Part shown: one piece after another, positions 1-8,171 of the stretch
How positions within the stretch are numbered: the first letter of the stretch is position 1
Layout of the letters: each line of letters begins with the position of its first letter
Source: Sandarakinorhabdus sp.
GTDB taxonomy: Bacteria > Pseudomonadota > Alphaproteobacteria > Sphingomonadales > Sphingomonadaceae
Direction: 5' to 3'
Length of the DNA stretch: 64,000 bases
Assembly (NCBI GenBank): GCA_020692215.1
Contig: JAIMKW010000001.1
Coordinates: forward strand, 219,224 to 283,223
The notes under the pieces: model-generated
The model's database searches: none
What the model saw: only the letters and a program-made list of their open reading frames with translations
What the model was told of the DNA's origin: nothing
Program-made: the position numbers and the translations under genes

Positions 1-2007
1 GGCGCTGAAATTGGGCGCCGGGAAGACGGTTGCTTCCAGTTCCACGCCCGTCGATGTCACGCCGCCGCGCAGATCGTCCGGGTTGCAGGTGCCGTTGGCG
101 TTCAGCGCCGAGCCGCATGCCGAGATGTTCTCGACGATGAAGTTGGTGCCGTTGAAGGTGTTCAGCTGGAATTGATCGAAAACCGCGTGGAAGGCGGCAA
201 TGTTGAAGCGGACATCGCGCAGCGCCAGCTTGGCGCCCACTTCGATGCTGTCCACCAGCTCGGGTGCGAAGCGCAGGCTGTCGAGGTTGACATTGGCGGC
301 GCTCAGCGCCGAGCGATCGAGGTTGAAGCCGCCGGCCTTGTACCCGCGCGAGAAGCTGGCGTAGGTCAGCAGGTCGTCGGTTGCCTTGAAGCTCAGCACG
401 GCGGTTCCGGTGAAGCGCTCTTCGCTCAGCTTCGTCGTTCCGGCCACGCCGCTGATCGGGTTGATCACGCACGGCAGCGCTGCCAGGGCCGCGAACGGGC
501 TTTGCACGATGGCGGCGCAGAAGGGGTTGGAGCCATCAAGGGTTACATCCAGCGTCTTGCGTTCGTTGGTGTAGCGGCCGCCCAGCGTGAGCGACAGCCG
601 GTCGGTCAGGTTGAACACATTGTGCGTGAAGACGGCGAAGTTGCGGCTGTTCTGATCGAAGGTGTCGCGGTTGATGCCCGCGCCGTTCAGGCTGCCGGCC
701 GGCAGGCCGAGCAGGCTGCCGACCACGTCATAGCCCACGAAGGTCGGCACCGAGAGGCGCACGATGGCATCGGCGTAGCGGGTATAATCCTGCCCGTATT
801 TCAGATTGTCGGTGTAGAACAGGTTCTCGTTGGCGAAATAGCCACCGACCAGCCAGTCGAGCCGGTCATCGAACGCCGAACCCTGCAGCCGCAGTTCCTG
901 GCTGAATGTCTGGAACTGGCGGGTCTGGTTTTCGCGCCACAGGACATCGAGGTTCATGAAGTCCGCATCCTGGCTCTGCGAAACCTTCCAGTCGCGGTAG
1001 GCGGTGATGGAGGTGAGCTCTGCGCCGCCGAGGTTCCAGGTCAGTTCGCCTGAAATGCCCCAGTCGGTCACATCCGAGCGGTAGGACTGGCCGGGCGTGA
1101 TCGACGTCTGCCGGGCGTAGGTGTCGTCGGTGATTACGCCGCCGAGGCTGCGGATCGCGTTGACGACGGGGTTGGTCGACAGGACTGTGACATTGCCGAA
1201 CGCATCGCGAACCGATGTGCGGAACGGCAGATAGCTGGACGCGCAGCACTCTTCCTCGCGCTTGGCGAAATCGCCGATGATGCGCAGTTCGACATCGTCG
1301 TTGGGCGTGTAGAGCAGCTGGCCGCGGAACAGATAGCGATCGCGGTTGTTCACCGTGCGGCCCGAAATCACATCTTCCACGAAGCCGTCGCGCTTGGTGT
1401 AGACACCATCGAGACGCGCTGCGAGGATATTGTCGATGATGCCGCCGGTGATGCCGCCTGCAAGACGCCAGTAATCATAATTGCCGTAGGTAAGCTCGGC
1501 ATTGCCGCCCACGTCGAAGCTGGGCTTCTTTGTCACGATGTTCAAAAGGCCGGCAGACGCATTGCGGCCGAACAGCGTGCCTTGCGGCCCGCGGAGCACT
1601 TCGATCCGCTCCACTTCGCCGAGTTCGGTAAGGCCGACCCCCGAGCGCGAGCGGTAGACGCCATCGATGAACACGGCGACCGACGATTCAAGGCCGGGGT
1701 TGTCACCCACCGTGCCGATCCCGCGGATCCGGGCCACACCGGCGCCGGCTTCCGACGAGGTGGATGAAACGAGGAGCGACGGCGAAAGCTGGTTCAGCTG
1801 GCGGATATCGCTGGCGCCGGAGTTCTGCAGGCTTTCAGCGGTGACCGCCGAGACCGCGATCGGAACATCCGACAGCGACTGGGAGCGCTTGGTTGCAGTG
1901 ACGATGATGTCGCCCTGCATCAGTTCGGTTTCGACGGCTTCGGCATCCTGCGCAAAGGCAGGAACGGACGCGAACAGGGCAACAGAGGCAAGCAGAACGG
2001 CACGCAT
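1..2007 (-). CDS. TonB-dependent receptor, C-terminus cut by the window edge
   Basis: Outer-membrane, TonB/ExbBD-energised receptor for import of a siderophore or other large ligand. The reading frame starts at the ATG complementary to 2005-2007 and runs off the left edge, so the end of the beta barrel is missing. A signal peptide (MRAVLLASVALFASVPAFA) is followed by a TonB-box-like segment (DIIVTATKR) and a plug domain with the typical run SDVPIAVSAV, IRGIGT, VFIDGVYRSR and EVLRGPQGTLFGRNASAG. The sequence resembles the sphingomonad receptors that often import plant or aromatic ligands as well as iron chelates, and the ligand cannot be told from sequence. It lies 150 bp downstream of a same-strand MFS carrier, so the pair may move one substrate across both membranes; that link is inferred. 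Confidence 0.93.
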   Translation of the reverse strand, partial: MRAVLLASVALFASVPAFAQDAEAVETELMQGDIIVTATKRSQSLSDVPIAVSAVTAESLQNSGASDIRQLNQLSPSLLVSSTSSEAGAGVARIRGIGTVGDNPGLESSVAVFIDGVYRSRSGVGLTELGEVERIEVLRGPQGTLFGRNASAGLLNIVTKKPSFDVGGNAELTYGNYDYWRLAGGITGGIIDNILAARLDGVYTKRDGFVEDVISGRTVNNRDRYLFRGQLLYTPNDDVELRIIGDFAKREEECCASSYLPFRTSVRDAFGNVTVLSTNPVVNAIRSLGGVITDDTYARQTSITPGQSYRSDVTDWGISGELTWNLGGAELTSITAYRDWKVSQSQDADFMNLDVLWRENQTRQFQTFSQELRLQGSAFDDRLDWLVGGYFANENLFYTDNLKYGQDYTRYADAIVRLSVPTFVGYDVVGSLLGLPAGSLNGAGINRDTFDQNSRNFAVFTHNVFNLTDRLSLTLGGRYTNERKTLDVTLDGSNPFCAAIVQSPFAALAALPCVINPISGVAGTTKLSEERFTGTAVLSFKATDDLLTYASFSRGYKAGGFNLDRSALSAANVNLDSLRFAPELVDSIEVGAKLALRDVRFNIAAFHAVFDQFQLNTFNGTNFIVENISACGSALNANGTCNPDDLRGGVTSTGVELEATVFPAPNFSA

Positions 2008-2157
2008 AAGATGATAATCCCCAGGAAAGATTGGTGGCCCGGCGTCGATGCGACAGGCCTTTGTGGGGGTCAGCTATGAAGCGCGGCGGTCATCTTCAAT
2101 GTTTGTTGCAGCGCACAATACCCATTTTGCTCCGGTATGTTACATTTCTGCAACGCA

Positions 2158-3438
2158 TCAGCGGAGCATCCACCGCGCAATGAAGATGGTGGACAGGAGA
2201 TATCCGGCACCGCCTGCAATGAACAGCGGCAGGTAGGAGCCGCCGGCAGCCAGGATCTGGCCGGTGAGTTCCAGCATGGCTGCGCCCCACAGGTTGCCGG
2301 CCAGCGCACCGATGGAAATCACCGAGGCAATCCGGCGCGCCGGGAACACATCGACAGCAGTGGCGAACAGGTTGGTGGAAAAGCCCTGGTGCGCAAACAG
2401 CACGATGCCGATCACCAGCGCGGCCAGCCACAGATCGCCCACGAACAGGGCCAGCGGCGCAATCAGCGCCAGGGTTCCATAGCCGACAAGGACCTGCATC
2501 CGCGCCCGGTTGGCGGGCGTGCCCCCGGCAATCAGCCGCCCGGCGACAAGCCCGCTGGAAAGCGCGCCCAGCATCGCCAGCACATAGACAAAGGCCGTGG
2601 GGCGGGCGACTTCGGCCGACGACAGGCCGAAGCTGCGCATGAAGAAATCGGGCAGCCAGAACATCATCAGCCACCACATCTGGTCGGTCAGGATCTTGGC
2701 GGCCATGAAGCCGTGCACCCGCCGGTCTTTCAGCAGGTTGGCCCAGCGCTCGTCGCGCGCCTCCATCTCGGTTATCTGCACCTCGGCCGGTGGCGCGGGC
2801 GGCCGCAGCACCAGCCACACGACAACCCACAACAGCCCCGCGCCGCCGACGATAAGGAAGCTTTCGCGCCAGCCGAACGCCAGCGCCATGGCCGGAATGG
2901 CGAGCGGGACGACGATTGCCCCCACATTGGGGGCAGCGTTCACCACCCCCAGCGCGAACGAGGTTTCCTTCTGCGGAAAATAGCTGGCGACCGCCTTCAC
3001 TGCCGCCGGCGTCTGGATGGATTCCGATGCGCCCAAGGCCGCACGCAGCGCGATGAACCCGCCGAAGCTGGCGATGAACACATGGGCAAGCGTGATGCCC
3101 GACCAGATGCCGTTGCCGATCGCATAGCCCCAGCGCAGACCCACCTTGTCGAGGAACCAGCCGGCAAACAGCAGCGTGCCCACTGCGCCCAGCTGGAACG
3201 CCGAGGCCAGCCGGCCATAGGCGACATCGCCCCAGCCATATTCATCGAGGATCCAGGGCTTCAGCATTGCGATCATCTGGCGATCGAAATTGTTGATGAT
3301 CACCGAGGCAACCGCGAAGGCCAGGATTCCCCAGCGCCAGCGCATGCCGAAGGAAAATGCGCCGCCCGCAGGCCCGGCTTGTGTGTCGGCGCGCACGCCG
3401 GCTGCTTCGTTCAACCCCGTCCTCCCTCTTTTGCCCAT
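2158..3438 (-). CDS. MFS transporter, anion:cation symporter (ACS) type
   Basis: Inner-membrane secondary carrier of 426 residues with about 12 hydrophobic segments, the usual size of the family. The first membrane segment (WGILAFAVASVIINNFDRQMIAM) with the NNFDRQ motif, and the following WGDVAYGRLASAFQLGA stretch, are typical of the ACS subfamily (hexuronate, glucarate and galactonate carriers). The exact substrate is unknown. It is transcribed away from the short-chain dehydrogenase at 3508 and towards the TonB-dependent receptor, so these three may form a small uptake and oxidation locus. The ATG at 3438 is used; a later in-frame ATG (MRWRWGIL, about 31 residues in) would remove the low-complexity N-terminus and is possible. 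Confidence 0.9.
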   Translation of the reverse strand: MGKRGRTGLNEAAGVRADTQAGPAGGAFSFGMRWRWGILAFAVASVIINNFDRQMIAMLKPWILDEYGWGDVAYGRLASAFQLGAVGTLLFAGWFLDKVGLRWGYAIGNGIWSGITLAHVFIASFGGFIALRAALGASESIQTPAAVKAVASYFPQKETSFALGVVNAAPNVGAIVVPLAIPAMALAFGWRESFLIVGGAGLLWVVVWLVLRPPAPPAEVQITEMEARDERWANLLKDRRVHGFMAAKILTDQMWWLMMFWLPDFFMRSFGLSSAEVARPTAFVYVLAMLGALSSGLVAGRLIAGGTPANRARMQVLVGYGTLALIAPLALFVGDLWLAALVIGIVLFAHQGFSTNLFATAVDVFPARRIASVISIGALAGNLWGAAMLELTGQILAAGGSYLPLFIAGGAGYLLSTIFIARWMLR

Positions 3439-3507
3439 GGTCTAGCGATGTTCGGCGCAATCGCCTAGCGGCTGGGTGCAACAGGAAATGGGCAGGAGGA
3501 GGGTTCG

Positions 3508-4287
3508 ATGGGAGACAGGCTGAAGGGCAAGATCGCCATGGTGACGGGGGCGGCCTCGGGCCTTGGCCTTCGCATGGCGCAACGCTTCGCGGGCGAAGGC
3601 GCGCAGGTGCTGCTGACCGATATCGATGCAGCGGGTGCCGCACGGGCCGCGGCCGCCATCGGCCCTGCTGCGGCAGCCTTTGCCCATGATGTCACCAGCG
3701 AGGCCGACTGGGCCGCCGCCGTGGCCGAGGCCGAGGCCCGCTTCGGCGGGCTGCACATCCTGGTGAACAATGCCGGCATTGGCACGCCCGGCAGTGTCGA
3801 GACGACCACACTGGAAGACTGGCGGCAAGTGCACGCGATCGATCTCGATGGCGTGTTCCTGGGCTGCAAGGCGGCGCTGCCGCTGATCCGCGCCACGACA
3901 AGGCGCGAGGGGTCGCGCGGCTCCATCCTCAACATCTCGTCGATTGCCGGTGTTATCGCATCCGGGCGGATGGCGGCCTACAACAGCGCCAAGGCCGGGG
4001 TGCGCCACCTCAGCAAATCGGTCGCCCTGCACTGCGCTTCGAACAGGGACGCGATCACCTGCAACTCGGTCCACCCGGCCTTCATCGACACGCCCATCCT
4101 CGACAATTTCCAGCGCGAGGGCGTGACGAAGGAGGAGGTGAAGGCAAAGCTGGGGCGGCAGATTCCCGCCGGCACCGTGGGCGAGCCCGATGATGTTGCC
4201 TGGGCGGCCGTCTATCTCTGCTCGGATGAAGCAAAATTCGTGACTGGCGCCGAACTCTACATCGACGGGGGAATCTCGGCGCAGTAG
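3508..4287 (+). CDS. Short-chain dehydrogenase/reductase (SDR)
   Basis: Classical cytosolic SDR of 259 residues. The cofactor motif TGAASGLG is at residues 13-20, an acidic residue after the second strand (TDID, 37-40) favours NAD over NADP, NNAG is at 87-90, and the catalytic Ser144/145, Tyr158 and Lys162 (YNSAK) are all present. The C-terminal end (TGAELYIDGGISAQ) matches the family. The start at 3508 follows a strong GGAGGAGGG ribosome site. It is divergent from an ACS-family carrier, suggesting oxidation of an imported hydroxy compound, but no specific substrate can be assigned. Cyclopentanol- and hydroxysteroid-dehydrogenase-like members have similar sequences. Confidence 0.93.
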   Translation: MGDRLKGKIAMVTGAASGLGLRMAQRFAGEGAQVLLTDIDAAGAARAAAAIGPAAAAFAHDVTSEADWAAAVAEAEARFGGLHILVNNAGIGTPGSVETTTLEDWRQVHAIDLDGVFLGCKAALPLIRATTRREGSRGSILNISSIAGVIASGRMAAYNSAKAGVRHLSKSVALHCASNRDAITCNSVHPAFIDTPILDNFQREGVTKEEVKAKLGRQIPAGTVGEPDDVAWAAVYLCSDEAKFVTGAELYIDGGISAQ

Positions 4288-4288
4288 C

Positions 4289-4981
4289 TTAGCGCACCGT
4301 GGATGCGCCCTGGTGGAACAGGCGCTTCTTCTGCTCTTCGGTCATCTCGCCCGATTGCACGTCGGGGCGGTCTGCCACGGCATAGGCGCGCGCGGTTGCC
4401 GGGCGGGCGGCGATGCTTTCCACCCAGCGGGCAAGATTGGGCATGGGCGCTTCCGATGGCGCCAGCGCATGGCCCAGCTTTGCCCAGGGGTAAGCCGCCA
4501 TGTCGGCAATGGAATAGTCATTCCCGGCGAGGAACTCGCGGTCGGCCAGGCGCTTGTCCATCACCGCCATCAGGCGCAGCGATTCGTTGGTGTAGCGGTC
4601 GATCGCGTAAGGGATCTTTTCGGGCGCATAATTGCGGAAGTGGCTGGCCTGCCCCATCATCGGCCCCAGTCCCGCCATCTGCCAGAACAGCCACTGCAGC
4701 ACTTCGGCCCGGCCAGCCGCGCGGCTGGCCGGCGGGATGAACATGCCATGCTTGTCGGCCAGATGCAGCAGGATCGCGCCCGATTCGAACAGGCTCACAC
4801 CCAGTTCGTTGTCCACCAGCGCCGGCATCCGGTTGTTCGGCGCGATCTTCAGGAACGCCGGATCGAATTGCGCACCTTCGCGGATGTTGACCGGGACAAT
4901 CCGGTATTCAAAGCCCGATTCTTCCAGAAACAGGGTGACCTTGTGGCCGTTGGGGGTGGGCCAATAGTGAAGGTCGTACAT
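4289..4981 (-). CDS. Glutathione S-transferase family protein (YfcG/YghU-like)
   Basis: Soluble 230-residue glutathione transferase. The N-terminal thioredoxin-like domain starts MYDLHYWPTPNGHK and carries the NNRMPALVD loop with its cis-proline and the SGAILLHLADK glutathione-binding segment. The C-terminal helical domain follows (FLAGNDYSIADMAAYPW). The TPNG segment near the N-terminus and overall layout are those of the nu-class YfcG/YghU enzymes, which act as disulfide-bond reductases rather than classic transferases. The frame stays open far upstream of the ATG at 4981, but that extension has no similarity to the family and overlaps the oppositely oriented MFS gene, so it is discarded. 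Confidence 0.93.
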   Translation of the reverse strand: MYDLHYWPTPNGHKVTLFLEESGFEYRIVPVNIREGAQFDPAFLKIAPNNRMPALVDNELGVSLFESGAILLHLADKHGMFIPPASRAAGRAEVLQWLFWQMAGLGPMMGQASHFRNYAPEKIPYAIDRYTNESLRLMAVMDKRLADREFLAGNDYSIADMAAYPWAKLGHALAPSEAPMPNLARWVESIAARPATARAYAVADRPDVQSGEMTEEQKKRLFHQGASTVR

Positions 4982-5035
4982 CGGGCAGGCTCCTTTTATG
5001 CTGCAAATCACGCGCCACGGTCTTAGCAGGGGTTG

Positions 5036-6406
5036 GTGAGCCCCGCGAATCCCCCCCAGCCCAATACCTCCCGGCCCGGCCCCTCCCAGCCTGGACTGTC
5101 CCTGCCGCGCCAGCATTTCGTGCTGGTATTTCTGGCCTTGCTGGTCACGGCGGCCGGCAACACGGCGCTGCAATCGGTGCTTCCCGTCATCGGGCGGGAA
5201 ATCCAGATTCCCGATATGGCGATCGCTGTCATCTTCTCGCTCTCCGCCCTGTTCTGGACTTTCAGCGCCCCCTATTGGGCGCGCCAGTCGGATGTGCGCG
5301 GCCGGCGGCGGCTGATGCAGGTGGGCGTGATGGGCTTCGGCATATCGATGCTGCTGTGTGCAGCGGTGATCCTGGCGGGCATCAAGGGCCTGATTGCACC
5401 GCTTGTCACCTTTGCCCTGTTCACCATTGCGCGCGGGCTGTTCGGCATATTCGGGGCGGCGGCAAACCCGGCGGCGCAGGCCTATGTGGCCGGGCGCACC
5501 ACGCCGGGCCAGCGCACGGCCGCGCTTGCCACGCTCGCCTCGGCGTTCGGGCTGGGCACCATATTGGGCCCGGCTGTTGCCCCCTTCTTCATCCTGCCTA
5601 TTGTCGGCCTTGCGGGGCCGATGTTCGCCTTCGCGCTGATCGCGCTGGTGGTGGTCGTGGCGTTGCAGATGTTCCTTCCCGATGACGATCCCACCCACAT
5701 GCTCCCCGGCACCGGGCAGGCGGGGCGCGGGGCGGTTGCCGCCATGCCCACGGTGGGCGGCAGCTCTACAGGGGCCAGTGCCATGGCGGCAGAGGAAACC
5801 ACTGCGACTGGCCGGCGCGACCGGCTGGCGGTGACAGACCCGCGCATCAAGCCCTTTCTGATATATGGCTTTGCCGCAGGATCCCTGCAGGCCGCCACCG
5901 GCCAGGCGCTGGGCTTCTTCATCATCGACCGGATGGCCGGCACGGGCATCCCCGCGCCGCAGATGATCGGCATTGCGCTGATGGGTGGCGCGGGTGCCAC
6001 GCTGATGGTGCAGTGGGGGGTGATCCGGATGCTGAACCTCACGCCATCGCAGCTGATGCGCTGGGGCACGCTGCTGGCGGCGATGGGCACGCTGGGCATC
6101 GCCTTTGCGGCGGATTTCTATGCGCTGGTGCTGTCCTTTGCGCTGGCGAGCGCTGGGTTCGGTTTTGCCCGGCCGGGGTTCACGGCCGGTTCGTCGCTCG
6201 CGGTTTCAAGGGCCGAGCAGGGCGGGGTTGCCGGCGCTGTCACGGCGGTGAACGGCGCCTGCTTCGTGCTGGCGCCCGCCATCGGCATCGGGCTTTATGA
6301 ACTGGTGCCCGAGCTGCCCTATTGGCTGGCTGCAGCGGGCCTTGTGATCCTGTCGGCCTATGCCTGGACAAACCCGCTGCTGCGCCACAGCGAGGCGGGG
6401 GAGTAG
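5036..6406 (+). CDS. MFS transporter, multidrug/TetA-like (DHA1)
   Basis: Inner-membrane drug:H+ antiporter-type carrier with about 12 transmembrane segments. The first half carries the loop ARQSDVRGRRRLMQVG, the classic loop 2-3 motif A (GxxSDRxGRRxxL) of the DHA1 branch, and AYVAGRTTPGQRTAALATL is typical of the next cytoplasmic segment. A hydrophilic central loop separates the two six-helix halves. No ATG lies near the start; GTG at 5036 (or TTG at 5033) with AGGGG just upstream is the best choice, and the Pro-rich first 25 residues may not all be translated. It is divergent from the GST at 4981. A detoxification role is plausible but unproven. Confidence 0.88.
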   Translation: MSPANPPQPNTSRPGPSQPGLSLPRQHFVLVFLALLVTAAGNTALQSVLPVIGREIQIPDMAIAVIFSLSALFWTFSAPYWARQSDVRGRRRLMQVGVMGFGISMLLCAAVILAGIKGLIAPLVTFALFTIARGLFGIFGAAANPAAQAYVAGRTTPGQRTAALATLASAFGLGTILGPAVAPFFILPIVGLAGPMFAFALIALVVVVALQMFLPDDDPTHMLPGTGQAGRGAVAAMPTVGGSSTGASAMAAEETTATGRRDRLAVTDPRIKPFLIYGFAAGSLQAATGQALGFFIIDRMAGTGIPAPQMIGIALMGGAGATLMVQWGVIRMLNLTPSQLMRWGTLLAAMGTLGIAFAADFYALVLSFALASAGFGFARPGFTAGSSLAVSRAEQGGVAGAVTAVNGACFVLAPAIGIGLYELVPELPYWLAAAGLVILSAYAWTNPLLRHSEAGE

Positions 6407-6416
6407 CGCCCGCGCA

Positions 6417-6596
6417 TCAGTGCAACTTGCTGATCGAAAGCTTGTCGAGCCTGGCCCTGTCCTTCACCGAGTCCTCGCTGCGGGTCAGCGCCCTGGCGAT
6501 GGCTTTCAGCGGCATGCCCTTCTTCGCCAGCGTGTGCAGCTTGTCCACCTCCTGCGAAGTCCAGGGCTGGCGATGGCGTTCGAACCGTTCAGCCAT
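6417..6596 (-). CDS. Small Myb/SANT-like helix-turn-helix protein
   Basis: A 59-residue protein that is almost entirely one small helical DNA-binding-like domain: PWTSQEVDKLHTLAKKGMP then LKAIARALTRSEDSVKDRA. The spaced Trp and the IARAL...S...V..RA pattern match the Myb/SANT or GcrA-like fold found in many short alphaproteobacterial proteins of unknown role. It starts at the ATG complementary to 6594-6596 and ends ten bases after the convergent MFS gene. It is basic and rich in Lys and Arg, which suits nucleic-acid binding. No target can be inferred. Confidence 0.7.
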   Translation of the reverse strand: MAERFERHRQPWTSQEVDKLHTLAKKGMPLKAIARALTRSEDSVKDRARLDKLSISKLH

Positions 6597-6638
6597 GTCG
6601 TTGTCCTCCAGCGTGATGCGACACTGATAGGCGCAGCA

Positions 6639-6956
6639 CTAGATCAGCGCCAGCTGCCAACCCGGCCGGCCCGACAGGAAGGCAAGCATGCCAAGCGGCT
6701 CCACGCCCTTCGGCAGGCTTGCCGCCGTGATGCCGTGAGCTGCCATCGCCGTCTGGCAAACGCCGATATCCACGCCCAGTTCGAACAGCAGGGCAAACGC
6801 CCTGATGACATGCGGCTGGCCCAGCGCCTGCACCGCCGGCCCGCGCAGCAGCATCGCCACCGGCCTGTCGAGCGCAGCGGTTGCAGCCGCCAGTTCGACC
6901 ACGGCGGCAAAGCGCTCGCCCTCAGCATCCGAAACGATCACCAGCAGGCCACTCAT
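6639..6956 (-). CDS. DsrE/DsrF-like family protein
   Basis: A 105-residue soluble protein with the DsrE/YchN fold pattern: an N-terminal beta strand ([13 protein letters not shown]), an alternating alpha/beta core (RPVAMLLRGPAVQAL) and a single internal Cys in the segment LGVDIGVCQTAMAAHGIT. This is where DsrE/TusD-type proteins carry the sulfur-accepting cysteine. Its ATG overlaps the stop of moeB by four bases (ATGA), so the two are translationally coupled. Family members relay persulfide sulfur or are of unknown function; coupling to a MoeB/ThiF adenylyltransferase makes a sulfur-transfer link plausible. Confidence 0.8.
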   Translation of the reverse strand: MSGLLVIVSDAEGERFAAVVELAAATAALDRPVAMLLRGPAVQALGQPHVIRAFALLFELGVDIGVCQTAMAAHGITAASLPKGVEPLGMLAFLSGRPGWQLALI

Positions 6957-7720
6957 ACCCCGCACACCGCACAGGCCGGATCCTTGGGAACCCGGATGCT
7001 GCGGCTGGTCATTGAAAGCCCTTCGAACAGCCAAAGGCGCCCGGTCTGCGGCGCGCCAAAATCGGTGACAAGGCGCAGCACTTCCAGCGCCTGGGCCGAG
7101 CCGATCAGCCCGGCGAGCGCGCCCAGCACGCCGATATCGGCGCAGCTGGTGCCGGGCCGGTCTTCGGGCGCGCCGGCAAAACAGGCCCAGCACGGCGCAT
7201 CGGCCCGATGCCCGGCGAACACGCCAAGCTGGCCCTCGAACGGCCCGATGGCGGCCGACACCAGCGGGATGCCCAGCTTTATTGCGGCCCGGTTCACAAG
7301 GCTGCGGGTTGCGAAATTGTCGCAACCGTCGGCAATCACATCATGGCCACCCAGCAGGCGTTCGGCTGTGTGGGCCGTCAGCCGCTCGGCCACAGGGTTC
7401 AGCATCACCTCGGGGTTCAGTGCGGCAAGCCGTTCGGCTGCGGCTTCGGTTTTCGTCCGGCCGATATCGCTGGTGGCGAACAGGGTCTGGCGCTGCAGGT
7501 TGGAAAGGGAAACCCGGTCGTCATCGATGAAGCTGATGCGGCCGACGCCGGCGGCAGCCAGATATTGCAGGCAAGGGCTGCCCAGCCCGCCCGCTCCGAC
7601 AACGGCAACGGAGGCCGCCTTCAGCTTCATCTGGCCCAGCCCGCCCACCTCCTTCAGCACGATATGGCGCTGATAGCGGTCGAGCTCGCTGTCTGAAAGC
7701 ATGGGGCCGCCGGGGCTCAT
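6953..7720 (-). CDS. moeB: MoeB/ThiF/HesA-family adenylyltransferase
   Basis: E1-like enzyme of 255 residues that adenylates the C-terminal glycine of a sulfur-carrier protein such as MoaD or ThiS. Visible features are the N-terminal RYQRHIVL signature (15-22), the nucleotide-binding GAGGLG (42-47), DGCDNFATR (131-139), the catalytic-type Cys in SCADIGVLG (Cys193), and two zinc-binding CxxC pairs, Cys177/Cys180 and Cys250/Cys253. The length suits MoeB without a rhodanese domain. It overlaps dut upstream and the dsrE-like gene downstream by four bases each. The coaBC-dut-moeB order is common in alphaproteobacteria. ThiF is the alternative name; sequence alone does not separate them with certainty. 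Confidence 0.93.
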   Translation of the reverse strand: MSPGGPMLSDSELDRYQRHIVLKEVGGLGQMKLKAASVAVVGAGGLGSPCLQYLAAAGVGRISFIDDDRVSLSNLQRQTLFATSDIGRTKTEAAAERLAALNPEVMLNPVAERLTAHTAERLLGGHDVIADGCDNFATRSLVNRAAIKLGIPLVSAAIGPFEGQLGVFAGHRADAPCWACFAGAPEDRPGTSCADIGVLGALAGLIGSAQALEVLRLVTDFGAPQTGRLWLFEGLSMTSRSIRVPKDPACAVCGV

Positions 7721-8163
7721 GTCCGGCCGGTGGAGCCGAAGCCGCCTTCTCCGCGCGCGGTTTCATCGAGATTTTGGGTTTCCGCCCATTCGGCGCGCAC
7801 AAAGGGTGCCAGCACAAGCTGGGCGATCCGCATGCCGCGCGGGATGGTGAAGGGGCGGTCCCCCAGGTTGGCGAGGATGATCTTCACTTCGCCGCGATAA
7901 TCGCTGTCGATCGTGCCCGGCGCGTTCAGCACGGCGAGCCCCTCTTTCAATGCAAGGCCCGATCGTGCGCGCACCTGCATTTCATGGCCCCGGGGCACCG
8001 CCATCATCAGCCCGGTAGGGATGGCCGCGCGCGCGCCGGGCGCCAGCGCGACATCGGCCTCCACTGCGGCCAGCACATCCATTCCGGCAGCGCCCTCGCT
8101 AGCATAGGCCGGCAGCGCAAGCCCCCGGGCATGCGCCATGCGGACAACCTTCACCTCAGCCAT
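7717..8163 (-). CDS. dut: dUTP diphosphatase (dUTPase)
   Basis: Trimeric dUTPase of 148 residues that hydrolyses dUTP to dUMP and pyrophosphate, keeping uracil out of DNA and supplying thymidylate synthesis. All five family motifs are present in order: [31 protein letters not shown] and the C-terminal GEGGFGSTG arm that closes over the active site. It starts nine bases after the stop of coaBC, and its stop overlaps the start of moeB. A 14-base direct repeat straddles the coaBC/dut junction (8150-8163 and 8166-8179), so the dut ribosome site is a copy of its own first codons. Confidence 0.97.
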   Translation of the reverse strand: MAEVKVVRMAHARGLALPAYASEGAAGMDVLAAVEADVALAPGARAAIPTGLMMAVPRGHEMQVRARSGLALKEGLAVLNAPGTIDSDYRGEVKIILANLGDRPFTIPRGMRIAQLVLAPFVRAEWAETQNLDETARGEGGFGSTGRT

Positions 8164-8171
8164 GATTCACC

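Noticed and set aside
2137..3468. Long plus-strand open frame opposite the ACS-type MFS transporter
   Set aside because: His/Arg/Gln-rich, no family similarity, and exactly antisense to a clear membrane protein; a common effect of high GC codon usage.
4982..5698. N-terminal extension of the GST gene
   Set aside because: Extends into the antisense of the MFS gene and is rich in Arg, Gln and His; the family start is at 4981.
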